Positions 50,601 to 58,276 of a stretch of DNA of 64,000 nt are shown here, piece by piece; the first letter of the stretch is position 1; every line of letters starts with the position of its first letter. The stretch lies in NCBI GenBank assembly GCA_017416685.1, contig JAFQBN010000002.1, forward strand, positions 264,991-328,990, in the 5' to 3' direction. The notes under the pieces are model-generated. The model saw only the letters and a list, made by a program, of their open reading frames with translations. It had not been told where the DNA came from and did not search any database. Both the position numbers and the translations under genes were made by a program. The DNA comes from Oscillospiraceae bacterium. Lineage in GTDB: Bacteria; Bacillota; Clostridia; Oscillospirales; Oscillospiraceae.

Positions 50601-53568
50601 GGGCGTCGATATAGGTGGCCACCAGACGGCCGTCGGGCAGCTTCTTCAGATCGGGGAAGCGCAGCGCGGAGGGAGCGTTCACCTGATCCACGGTGACCAC
50701 GCCGTCCCGGGTGTCACGCTGAACCTTGGGGGCATCCAGCTGGGTCAGCTCCTTATCCGCCATGTCAGCGAAGGCGGCCTTGACCGCAGCCACAATCTTG
50801 GGCAGCTCGGAAGGCTTATAATCCTTGTCGGGATACTGAGCCACGCCGTCCACCAGGAAGTTGACGTTGCCCTCGTTCAGCAGGGACAGATCGGGGGTAT
50901 AGCCGGCCTCCAGGCACAGGCTGTTAAAGAGGGTCACACCCGCCACCAGACGGCCGGTCTTATTGGTCAGACGATCCTTGTCACGGGTCAGGTCGCGACC
51001 CAGAGCGGTGCGCAGGTTCTGCACCGCCACGCCGGTGGGCACCACGCCGTCGACCCAGTCGCCGTTCAGGATGTAGCGGTTGGTACAGTAGACAATGGCG
51101 TTGTAATGCCACAGGCTGTTTTCCTGATAGTCGGCCTGATCCCGGGCAAAGGGCACGTCATAGGGGTCATAGCCGTCGGCAAAGGACCACGCAACGGGCC
51201 AGTAGAACTTGGCACCGGGTTCCTCGCCGTGGATATAGTCGGACATATACTTCAGGTCGGTGCTGTATGCGGTATCATAACCGGCCAGATAGTTCTGGTT
51301 GCCGACGGAGATGACATCCCACTCCTCGGCATCGATCATCTCGGAAATGGTGACCTTGTCGCGGCTCTTGACCAGGTTGCCACTTGCGTCTGTGGTGTAC
51401 AGGGCATAGGCGGCCACATCGTTGACGGCATTTTTCGCGTGGCTCTCTATGGAGATACCGGAAACGTGCAGCACAGCGATGTCGAAATTCACCTCGGGGT
51501 ACAGCAGATCCAGCTTTTTCAGATAGAAGGCGGTATCCACGGCGTAGTCATCACCGATGGCCAGATACTTCACGTTCTTGACCGCTTTACCCACCTGAAT
51601 GGTGACAGAGTCGGTGATCGCCTTGCCTCTGTCGGTCCATGTGGCGGTAATCTTAGCCACGCCGCGGCTCTTGCAGGTCACCTTGCCGCTTGCGTCCACC
51701 GTGGCCACGATGGGGTCGGCACTGGCCCACTTGACGCCGGAAACCGCGCGGGTCATGGCCAGGGGCACGGTGTCACCCACGTTGTACTGCTTGGCGGCAG
51801 CGGTGGGGTCGATACCCGTGGCATCGGCGGTCACTTCGCAGGAGGCAGCCAAATTGGTTGTACCGTCTGCATGGGTCAGCTTGGCCGTAACGGTGGCCTT
51901 GCCCGGCTTCACGGCGTAGGCCACGCCGTCCTCCACCCGGATGACGGAGGGATCACTGCTCTCCCAGGTGTAGGCAGGCTCCACCATACCAACGCCAGTC
52001 AGCACAGGTGTCAGCTTCGTGCCGGCCTTGTCGGCGGTGGCGTTGGCCATGGTCAACCCGACGCCGGTGGTACGCATCTGAATGTTATCCAGATACACGG
52101 TATACTCCCGGCCGGCCTGGTTGCGGGCGCGGCTCATAAAGCGCACCTGGGTGCCGGTTTTCAGGAAGGCATCGTCAAAGGTGTCACTCTTGAACACGCT
52201 CACACCTTTGCCGGAGTCGGCGGCAGGCTCCTGCTGGCCACGGGGCCACATCTTGACCAGCAGTTGCCCCTTGCTCAGGGCAAGCTTGAAGGAGTACCAA
52301 GTGTCATAATCCGGACTGAACCCCATGCCGATATCGTTCTTCATGGTGATTTCGCCGGCGGGAGTGACAAGGCGTACGGGGTTCTTGGCATCGATATACA
52401 CCATGATTTTCTCGTCATTGTTGCCATGGAGGATATCGAAGATCATGCCGGGAACCGAACTGCCAATCGGCTTTTTAAACTTCAGATCCAGGGAAAGGGT
52501 CCTCTCGCCGGCCACCTTGTCCCGGGACAGGAACCAGTTGTAGGTCTTGTTCTCGCTGACCAGCTCCAGCACCTTGTTGCCGCTGTCTTCCACAATATTG
52601 TAGAGGGCATAGGAGCCAAGGACACGGCTGCTGTGGCAGGAGGCGGTCCAATCGGTGTAGTAGCGGCTGCGCCAGAAGGTGTCCTCCCCCACAGGATAGA
52701 CACTCATGTCATCGGAAAAGACCACATCGCCCTTGGGCGGCTCGTTTGCATCGATTTTCTCCACGCTGCCGGCCGCACCGCCGGAACCGGCCACCTTCGT
52801 GCCGGTCAGGCGCACATTGTCCAGGCGGGTGGTATACGCCTCGCCGGCACGGTTGCGGCTACGGTTCATAATACGCACGGTGCTGGTGCTGGTGATGGCC
52901 GCATCACCCAATGCGTCGCTTTCCAGCACGCATACGCCGGCAATATCGTCGTCAGCAGGCTCCGTCTGCCCCTTGAGCCACATTTTGAGGATCATCTGAC
53001 CCTCGGTCAGGCTAATCTCCAGCGAATACCAGGTGTCATAATTCGGAGCAAAGTTCTCCCCATAGGCATTCTTCATATAAATTGTCTGGCCGGCGCCGGT
53101 CAGTCGCACATCGCTCTTGGCATCGATGTAGACCAAAGTTGCGCCGCCGGGCACCGAGTAGCCGTGCAGCAGATCAAACACAGCGCCGGACACGGACTCG
53201 CCGCTGGGCTGAGGGAACTTTATATCTACGCTGAACGTACGCTCCCCGGTGACCTTGGCCGCGGTAGCGCACCAGTTGAAGGTTTCGTTCACACTGGTCA
53301 GCTCCAGCACCTTGTTCCCGCCTTCGTCCGCAATGCCATAGGTGGCATAGCTGGCGTCATTGGGGGTGTTATGGAGCGACTGGGAAAATTCGGTGTAGTA
53401 CGGGCTTTGCCAGAATGTATCAGCACCCACGGGATAGAGGCTGAAATCGTCGGCAAACACCTCGTCCTGCTTGGCTGCGACAGAAATCGTCATGGCAGGC
53501 ACCATGCCGATACACATCACAACCGCTAACAGCAGAGATAGGGTTCTCTTCCATGCGGTTTGTTTCAT
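47653..53568 (-). CDS. Giant secreted SLH-anchored multidomain protein with sialidase-fold and SGNH-like domains
   Basis: 1971 residues. Signal peptide about 1-32, probably cut after VAA. Two related lectin-like modules at about 37-256 and 282-498, two bacterial Ig-like (Big2) domains at about 505-660, an SGNH-hydrolase-like domain of DUF4886 type at 664-885, a sialidase-type propeller at about 945-1340 with an LRFPDLKKLPDG arginine motif and Asp boxes SEDNGETW and TRDRGRTW, a third module at about 1355-1495, a third Ig-like domain (1500-1575), a fourth module (1590-1795), and three SLH repeats at 1801-1850, 1862-1912 and 1921-1970. SLH repeats bind secondary wall polymers, so the protein is on the cell surface. 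Good spacing of AAAGGAGG before the ATG. Substrate unknown; a host or microbial glycan is likely. Confidence 0.92.
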   Translation of the reverse strand: MKQTAWKRTLSLLLAVVMCIGMVPAMTISVAAKQDEVFADDFSLYPVGADTFWQSPYYTEFSQSLHNTPNDASYATYGIADEGGNKVLELTSVNETFNWCATAAKVTGERTFSVDIKFPQPSGESVSGAVFDLLHGYSVPGGATLVYIDAKSDVRLTGAGQTIYMKNAYGENFAPNYDTWYSLEISLTEGQMILKMWLKGQTEPADDDIAGVCVLESDALGDAAITSTSTVRIMNRSRNRAGEAYTTRLDNVRLTGTKVAGSGGAAGSVEKIDANEPPKGDVVFSDDMSVYPVGEDTFWRSRYYTDWTASCHSSRVLGSYALYNIVEDSGNKVLELVSENKTYNWFLSRDKVAGERTLSLDLKFKKPIGSSVPGMIFDILHGNNDEKIMVYIDAKNPVRLVTPAGEITMKNDIGMGFSPDYDTWYSFKLALSKGQLLVKMWPRGQQEPAADSGKGVSVFKSDTFDDAFLKTGTQVRFMSRARNQAGREYTVYLDNIQMRTTGVGLTMANATADKAGTKLTPVLTGVGMVEPAYTWESSDPSVIRVEDGVAYAVKPGKATVTAKLTHADGTTNLAASCEVTADATGIDPTAAAKQYNVGDTVPLAMTRAVSGVKWASADPIVATVDASGKVTCKSRGVAKITATWTDRGKAITDSVTIQVGKAVKNVKYLAIGDDYAVDTAFYLKKLDLLYPEVNFDIAVLHVSGISIESHAKNAVNDVAAYALYTTDASGNLVKSRDKVTISEMIDAEEWDVISVGNQNYLAGYDTAYSTDLKYMSDYIHGEEPGAKFYWPVAWSFADGYDPYDVPFARDQADYQENSLWHYNAIVYCTNRYILNGDWVDGVVPTGVAVQNLRTALGRDLTRDKDRLTNKTGRLVAGVTLFNSLCLEAGYTPDLSLLNEGNVNFLVDGVAQYPDKDYKPSELPKIVAAVKAAFADMADKELTQLDAPKVQRDTRDGVVTVDQVNAPSALRFPDLKKLPDGRLVATYIDAPIHSGNFTYPIMGNYGPHFAISEDNGETWTVREFYDTRTAVEEMNAPGMGSAFNRYELLKVQLPNNDYVVAGMSGDSDLMPVKMDLDNDGEMEDALLHTGTFRLYHNGGYDAQVWLTWIAVDDLAGWMAGEPGKRWADFQYLSGDNKRGDGVQFNDGTILLPTYSGVENVHVYDLKFNPEIQRWEWDPVEDARQVPNLAPEGDTVSIGEEFNEFSLLTPDGTDKLVYGFARSSGMVVITRDRGRTWELIDNEVTGVLQPQMTLIDSNRAFTTWATGKLANGEGRPSWGKVFYLNAGWEESETSLIYAPIKHGQGVEQDCADPSCAYLDDGRVLTIMYETSLRSIVGVWDDPNSPEFWPNILKAEHYVPQFTLEKKNLSAVIKTWRAPADKIPDSSYIMEFDLSLDNASSVAEVRMRQGIGVKFSTKGITCLENTCVKEMTLATNKRYNVQLAYVGRMIWGKIWADGAQEPDWAIWCTDHLDQDCTKAASIVALNGSIKINNLVAKIPAKLKVEESVAASAADGSHPIAYDRYSTEGTMTFTSSDPNVVTVNNEGVATFHNPGRAVVTTTISNSAGEIISGKTIVSVSSAPQEVTGQGEKTVIHTDDFSAYPVGDNAFYSYMGPDKVYATQSSSTTGYNILEENGDKFLRMYDDFKQAPTWVMVNKDITGAYSVQLDYRGKGFMANSLYMTMFQKDLSAQQTGAAMYRLEGSIGLGMNEIWHRGPYVTDGWKTLKMVCTADALYAKIWDRGQPEPEAWTEIEKVPGLPIDKVNHFRFQFHSSGGIGSGWEKINTHIDVDNLIITQIPVETLGEFKDVKSEDWFYDAAKYAVENNIMAGYNATTFGPNDKLSRAMVVQMLYNKEGKPDLNGATNNFTDVPATEWFNNAVTWGASKSVVSGFGGNVFKPNESVTLEQVAVILHNYSGKPAGNGELSDIGAHSDWAADALKWAVEQGLFDGIPFIHVTETATRAQTAQILMKYLSK

Positions 53569-53588
53569 GTCGGTTCCTCCTTTTACAC

Positions 53589-53609
53589 GATAGCCGTTTT
53601 TTCGCTATC
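53589..53609 (-). other. Small hairpin in the SLH gene leader
   Basis: Arms GATAGC and GCTATC separated by 9 bases, about 12 bases upstream of the AAAGGAGG site. Function unknown. Confidence 0.5.
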
Positions 53610-53615
53610 ATCATA

Positions 53616-53645
53616 ATTGTAAGTATATACCGCTTCTTCCGGCAA
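53616..53645 (-). promoter_or_regulatory. Possible promoter for the SLH gene
   Basis: TTGCCG, 18 bases, TACAAT on the minus strand, about 50 bases before the ATG. Confidence 0.5.
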
Positions 53646-53737
53646 TGGAATACTTTCAGCCGACCACTTTCTTCCAAAAATGTCCGATAGTATTAGGTTA
53701 TCTTACCATACGGTCGCCTTCCCCGCAAGAAAAAAAG

Positions 53738-53766
53738 GAAACCACCCTCCCGCAGGAGGGTGGTTT
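53738..53766 (-). terminator. Terminator of the DUF512-der-plsY-gpsA operon
   Basis: Same hairpin core as 45321-45350 (arms ACCACCCTCC / GGAGGGTGGT), then a TTTCCTTTTTT tract on the minus strand, after gpsA. Confidence 0.88.
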
Positions 53767-53783
53767 TTATACATATTTTTCGT

Positions 53784-54776
53784 TTATTTGTCCGTTTCCG
53801 ACCGCTTTTCACGGGACATAAGTTCCACAACCACGGTATTCACATCCCGACCCTCATACAACACTTCATAGGCCATCTGGGCGATGGGCATCTCCACCCC
53901 GGCCTTGACCGCAAGGGCCCGGGCGTTGGCGGCGGCATAGTAACCCTCCACCACGGCACCGATCTCTTTCAGCGCCTGCTCAATCGGCATGCCCTGACCG
54001 ACCAAAATACCACAGCGGCGGTTTCGGGAGTGCATGGAGCAGCAGGTCACGATCAGATCGCCCACACCGGCAAGACCGGTAAAGCTCTCCTGCTTGCCGC
54101 CGAGCGCCACACCCAGGCGGGCGATCTCGGCCAGACCGCGGGTCATAAGCATGGCCTTTGTATTGTCGCCGTAGCCAAGGCCGTCGCAGCAGCCGGCACA
54201 CAGGGCAATGACGTTTTTCAGCGCAGCGCAGATCTCGGTTCCCACCCGGTCGGTACTTGTGTAGACACGGAAGCGGGTGTTCATAAACAGATCCTGCACC
54301 AGCTGGGCATGCTTGAGATCGTCGGCTGCGGCCACCACGGCAGTGGGGATGTGGCGGCCAACCTCCTCGGCGTGGGAGGGGCCGGACAGCACCACCACAG
54401 GACACTGCTCCCCCACCTCTTCCTCAATGGCCTGACTCAGGCGCAGAGAGGTGTCCTTTTCAATACCCTTGGCCACCGAGATCAGCACGGTACCGGGGTC
54501 AGCCACCTGCCGCAGGGCGGCAGCTGTGGAGCGAACCGCAAAGGACGGGGTGGCAAGCACAACCGCTTGACAACCCTTGACAACATTGATATCGGTGGTC
54601 AGCTTCAGCTCCGGAGGCAGCTTCACACCCTTAAGCATGGGGTTCTCGCCGGTTTGGCGCAGAACGTCGCTTTCCTCCTGGGTATAGGACCACAGGGTAA
54701 CGTCATTTCCGTTTTCCAGCAGCACCAGCGCCAGAGCCGTTCCCCAGCCGCCGCTGCCCAAAACCGTAACTTTCAT
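53784..54776 (-). CDS. gpsA: NAD(P)-dependent glycerol-3-phosphate dehydrogenase
   Basis: Makes sn-glycerol-3-phosphate from dihydroxyacetone phosphate for phospholipid synthesis. The Rossmann motif GSGGWGTA is at 7-14; LSGPSHAEEV, the AALKNVIALCAG lysine helix and GVGDLIVTC are typical. 330 residues from the ATG at 54776, which has GGGAGGAT upstream. It directly follows plsY, which uses its product. A terminator lies just after it. Confidence 0.97.
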   Translation of the reverse strand: MKVTVLGSGGWGTALALVLLENGNDVTLWSYTQEESDVLRQTGENPMLKGVKLPPELKLTTDINVVKGCQAVVLATPSFAVRSTAAALRQVADPGTVLISVAKGIEKDTSLRLSQAIEEEVGEQCPVVVLSGPSHAEEVGRHIPTAVVAAADDLKHAQLVQDLFMNTRFRVYTSTDRVGTEICAALKNVIALCAGCCDGLGYGDNTKAMLMTRGLAEIARLGVALGGKQESFTGLAGVGDLIVTCCSMHSRNRRCGILVGQGMPIEQALKEIGAVVEGYYAAANARALAVKAGVEMPIAQMAYEVLYEGRDVNTVVVELMSREKRSETDK

Positions 54777-54793
54777 GGCTGATCCTCCCGTCC

Positions 54794-55438
54794 TCACTTT
54801 TTCTTGTGGAAGCTGAATTTGTTCTCGTTGCCGGCCAGCAGGCGCTGAATGTTGCTGCGGTGCTTCCACACAACAAGGCCGCCCAAAAGAATGGCCATGG
54901 CCAAAATGATCCAATCCCGGAACACGAACCAGGAGGCAACAGGGAACGCGACCCCCGTAAATACAGAGCCGAGGGACACGTAGCGGGTCAGCAGGAACAG
55001 CACAAGGAAGCCGCCCCAGACCACCAGCGCCACCCGCCAGTCAACCATGATGGCAATGGTGCCGCCGGACAGGATGCCCTTGCCGCCCCGGAACTGGAAC
55101 ATACAGGGGTAGGCGTGGCCCAGCAGGCAGAACAGACCGGCAAAGTAACGGGCATACGCCGTCAGGTCACCCTGCCAGAAGGCGGGGGCCCAGCTGTTGG
55201 CAACTGCCACACCCACCAGTACCGCCACCACGGCCTTCAGCACGTCGCAGGCGATGACCACAAAGGTCAGCCCACCGCCGAACACGCGGTAGAAGTTGGT
55301 CAGGCCGGCGTTGCCGCTGCCGTGATTGCGCACATCGTTGCGCAGGATGTACTTGGACACAATGACCGCCCCGTTGAAGCAGCCACACAGGTAAGCAAAT
55401 ACGGCGACAAACGCCGCTTTCAGCCAGAATTCCAGCAT
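54794..55438 (-). CDS. plsY: Glycerol-3-phosphate acyltransferase PlsY
   Basis: Membrane enzyme that acylates glycerol-3-phosphate at position 1 using acyl phosphate. A 214-residue protein with about five to seven helices and the three PlsY motifs: GSGNAGLTNFYR, the GHAYPCMFQFRGGKG loop, and the C-terminal VVWKHRSNIQRLLAG. It starts one base before the der stop region ends and precedes gpsA; the der-plsY-gpsA order is common in Firmicutes. Confidence 0.96.
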   Translation of the reverse strand: MLEFWLKAAFVAVFAYLCGCFNGAVIVSKYILRNDVRNHGSGNAGLTNFYRVFGGGLTFVVIACDVLKAVVAVLVGVAVANSWAPAFWQGDLTAYARYFAGLFCLLGHAYPCMFQFRGGKGILSGGTIAIMVDWRVALVVWGGFLVLFLLTRYVSLGSVFTGVAFPVASWFVFRDWIILAMAILLGGLVVWKHRSNIQRLLAGNENKFSFHKKK

Positions 55439-55439
55439 A

Positions 55440-56759
55440 TCAGTCGTCCCCTTTCTGCCGCACGGTCAGGCGCACGGGCGTACCCTCCAGACCAAAGGTA
55501 GAGCGGATCTGATTCTCCAGATACCGCTGGTAGGAGAAGTGGAACAGCCGAGCATCGTTGCAGAAGCAGACGAAATGCGGCGGCTTGACCCCCACCTGCG
55601 TCATGTAGTAGATCTTCAGCCGGCGGCCCTTGTCCGTGGGCGGCTGGACCCGGGCAGTGGCATCGGCCAGCAGGGTGTTGAGCATGCCGGTGGTGATGCG
55701 CATGGCGGACTGGTCGTTGACGTAGTTGATCAGTTCAAACAGTCGATCCACGCGCTGTCCGGTCATGGCGGAGATAAAGACGATGGGGGCGTAGGTCATG
55801 TAGCTCAGGTCCCGGCGGATGTCCTCACGCATACGGTCCATGGTCTTGTCGTCTTTTTCAATGGCGTCCCACTTATTGACCACGATGATGCAGGCTTTGC
55901 CCGCCTCGTGAGCAAGGCCCGCCACCTTGGTGTCCTGCTCGGTGACACCCTCGTTGGCATCGATCATGATAAGACACACGTCGCTGCGCTCGATAGCCAT
56001 GGTGGCACGCAGGACGGAGAATTTCTCGATCCGGTCGTCCACCTTGGACTTCTTGCGCATACCGGCGGTGTCAATAAAGACGTACTTGCCATGTTGGTTC
56101 TCAAAGCGGCTGTCGATGGCATCCCGGGTCGTACCGGCCATGTTGGACACAATGACCCGTTCCTCACCCAGAATGCGGTTGACCAGTGAGGATTTGCCCA
56201 CGTTGGGCTTGCCGATGACGGCAACCTTGACGGTATCGTCCTCCTCCTGCTCCTCTTCCAAAGAGGGGAAATACTTCACGCACTCCTCCAGCAGGTCACC
56301 GGTACCGTGACCGTGGACGGCGGACACGGCGATGGGGTCGCCCAGTCCGAGGTTGTAGAACTCGTAGATGTCAGGATTCTCCCGGCCCACGCTGTCCATC
56401 TTGTTCACCGCCAGCACCACGGGCTTCCGGGAGCGCAGCAGCATGTTGGCTACCTCCTGATCAGAGGCGGTCAGGCCGCTTTTGATGTCACAAACAAAGA
56501 TGACCACGTTGGCGTTTTCAATGGCGATCTCCGCCTGACGGCGCATGAAGGCCAAAATTTCGCTGTCGGTACCCGGCTCGATACCGCCGGTATCTACGAT
56601 ATTGAAGGTGCGGCCCGCCCACTCACACTCGGCATAAATGCGGTCACGGGTGACACCGGGAGTGTCCTCCACGATGGACAGGCGCTGGCCGCACAGCTTA
56701 TTAAACAACATGGACTTGCCCACGTTGGGCCGGCCCACGATGGCAACCAAAGGCTTCAT
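55440..56759 (-). CDS. der: Ribosome-associated GTPase Der (EngA)
   Basis: A 439-residue protein with two GTPase domains and a C-terminal KH domain, needed for 50S assembly. The P-loops are GRPNVGKS at 9-16 and GKPNVGKS at 183-190; VDTGG/DTAG and NKMD/NKWD complete both G domains. GAAGGAG lies upstream of the ATG. The spacer before it carries the heptanucleotide repeats described under repeats. Confidence 0.97.
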   Translation of the reverse strand: MKPLVAIVGRPNVGKSMLFNKLCGQRLSIVEDTPGVTRDRIYAECEWAGRTFNIVDTGGIEPGTDSEILAFMRRQAEIAIENANVVIFVCDIKSGLTASDQEVANMLLRSRKPVVLAVNKMDSVGRENPDIYEFYNLGLGDPIAVSAVHGHGTGDLLEECVKYFPSLEEEQEEDDTVKVAVIGKPNVGKSSLVNRILGEERVIVSNMAGTTRDAIDSRFENQHGKYVFIDTAGMRKKSKVDDRIEKFSVLRATMAIERSDVCLIMIDANEGVTEQDTKVAGLAHEAGKACIIVVNKWDAIEKDDKTMDRMREDIRRDLSYMTYAPIVFISAMTGQRVDRLFELINYVNDQSAMRITTGMLNTLLADATARVQPPTDKGRRLKIYYMTQVGVKPPHFVCFCNDARLFHFSYQRYLENQIRSTFGLEGTPVRLTVRQKGDD

Positions 56760-56778
56760 AGAACATCAACTCCTTCGA

Positions 56779-56810
56779 TGAGATAAAAGATATGAGATAA
56801 GAGATATGAG
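56779..56810 (+). repeat. Heptanucleotide tandem repeat between the DUF512 gene and der
   Basis: On the plus strand TGAGATA-AAAGATA-TGAGATA-AGAGATA-TGAG, four and a half units. It lies between two minus-strand genes, just upstream of the der ribosome binding site, in the reverse sense to the copy at 40361-40388. Confidence 0.85.
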
Positions 56811-56817
56811 CTACCTT

Positions 56818-58200
56818 TTACCTCGTTCCGGGATTGTAGCGGTAATATTTATCCTCCGTCATGGGCCCGCCGCCCACGTCCGGCACATCAATGCCGAACA
56901 TGGCATCGCACAGATCGTAGCCGTCCTGCGCCACAGTAACCACGCGCACGCCCAGCTCCCGCTCCACATCGTCCACGGACACATCATCCAAAAAGACACG
57001 CTCACCGCTACGCAGCATACTGGCAGGGATCAGCAGTCTTTCTCCCAACGGTTTTCCCCGCAGCTGGGCGATCAGGTCGCCGCCGGTGACCAGACCCGCC
57101 ACCACAACAGTGTGACCGAAGAAATCGTTTTCAATGGGATAGACCCGCCCATCCACCTTGGGACACTTGCCTCTGGCCTGCTCCACCAGTTTGGCAAGGA
57201 AGGGCGCCGCCGACACGCCGGTGGCGATGGAGAATGGGGTCGCGTCCGCCATCTCCTCATCATCCAGCAGGTCCAGCGCTCTACCGAACTCACTCATCAG
57301 CAGCCGCAGCATACCAACGCCGTTGTCCAGCTGGGTAAACTCTTCAAAGTACGCCTCGTCGGGCAGGTCCCGTCCGGCGATGAGATAGAACTCGTCGGAA
57401 CACCACACAAGACTTGTACCGGTTTTTTCCTTATGCACTGCCGCAAAGCGTTCCACCTGTTCCACCACGGCCTCCGCCTGCTCCCTGGTGTAGGGCTTCA
57501 GGGGGTAAAGACCCTCGCGGAACTTGGTCACACCGACGGGTACGACAGAAACGCTGTTCACCGCCGGATACATGGCGGCAAGGTCGGAAAGGGTCTTATC
57601 CAGAGCCGCTCCGTCGTTGATACCGGGGCAGGCCACGATCTGGCAGTTCATGGTGATGCCCGCCCGGGCAAACTGCTCCATAATGTCAATGCCGCGCCCG
57701 GCGGTCTTGTGTCCCAGCATCATGGCACGAAGCTGGCGATCCGTGGTGTGGACGGAAACGTTCACCGGGGACACACGCAGGTCGATGATACGCTGCACCT
57801 CTCTGGGTGAGAGGTTGGTCAGAGTGATGTAGTTGCCCATCAGAAAGGACAGACGGGCATCGTCGTCCTTGAAATACAGTGTCTGGCGCATATTGGGGGG
57901 CAGCTGATCCACAAAGCAGAAAATGCAGTTGTTGGCACAGCACCGGGCCCGGTCCATCAGGTAGGTCTCGAACTCCAGACCCAGATCCTCGCCCTCGTGC
58001 TTGACCACGCGGACATGGCGCACCTTTCCCTCCGGATTTTGCAGCGTCAGGGTCAGGCGGGTGTCGTAGGCATAGAACTTGTAGTCCAGCACGTCCACGA
58101 TGGGTTTTTCATTGATGTGGGTCAGGGTCTCCCCCACCCGCACGCCCGCCCGATCGGCAGGACTGTGCCGCTGGACACGGCACACACTGGTCAAACTCAC
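56818..58200 (-). CDS. DUF512 protein with PDZ and radical-SAM-like cysteine motif
   Basis: A 460-residue protein of the DUF512 family that neighbours der in many Clostridia. A PDZ-like domain (residues 5-45) comes first. A cysteine motif CANNCIFC (Cys88, Cys92, Cys95) has the spacing of radical SAM enzymes, followed by a barrel-like region and the DUF512 C-terminus. No substrate is established. It starts at a GTG (58200) with GGAGGGCGCG just before. It heads the DUF512-der-plsY-gpsA operon. Confidence 0.9.
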   Translation of the reverse strand: MSLTSVCRVQRHSPADRAGVRVGETLTHINEKPIVDVLDYKFYAYDTRLTLTLQNPEGKVRHVRVVKHEGEDLGLEFETYLMDRARCCANNCIFCFVDQLPPNMRQTLYFKDDDARLSFLMGNYITLTNLSPREVQRIIDLRVSPVNVSVHTTDRQLRAMMLGHKTAGRGIDIMEQFARAGITMNCQIVACPGINDGAALDKTLSDLAAMYPAVNSVSVVPVGVTKFREGLYPLKPYTREQAEAVVEQVERFAAVHKEKTGTSLVWCSDEFYLIAGRDLPDEAYFEEFTQLDNGVGMLRLLMSEFGRALDLLDDEEMADATPFSIATGVSAAPFLAKLVEQARGKCPKVDGRVYPIENDFFGHTVVVAGLVTGGDLIAQLRGKPLGERLLIPASMLRSGERVFLDDVSVDDVERELGVRVVTVAQDGYDLCDAMFGIDVPDVGGGPMTEDKYYRYNPGTR

Positions 58201-58233
58201 ACGCGCCCTCCTTTCCCTACTTCCTCACCCTAC

Positions 58234-58262
58234 AGAATACCACATTTGGCAGGAAAATGGAA
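58234..58262 (-). promoter_or_regulatory. Possible promoter for DUF512 operon
   Basis: Minus strand TGGTATTCT, an extended -10, with a poor TTCCAT -35 at 17 bases. Confidence 0.4.
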
Positions 58263-58276
58263 GTAATTTACACCCT

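Noticed and set aside
47581-53529. A continuous antisense open frame of almost 2000 codons opposite the SLH gene
   Set aside because: Its product is rich in His, Gly and Val with no domains, and the minus-strand reading has a signal peptide, known domains and a ribosome binding site. The open frame follows from GC-biased third positions.
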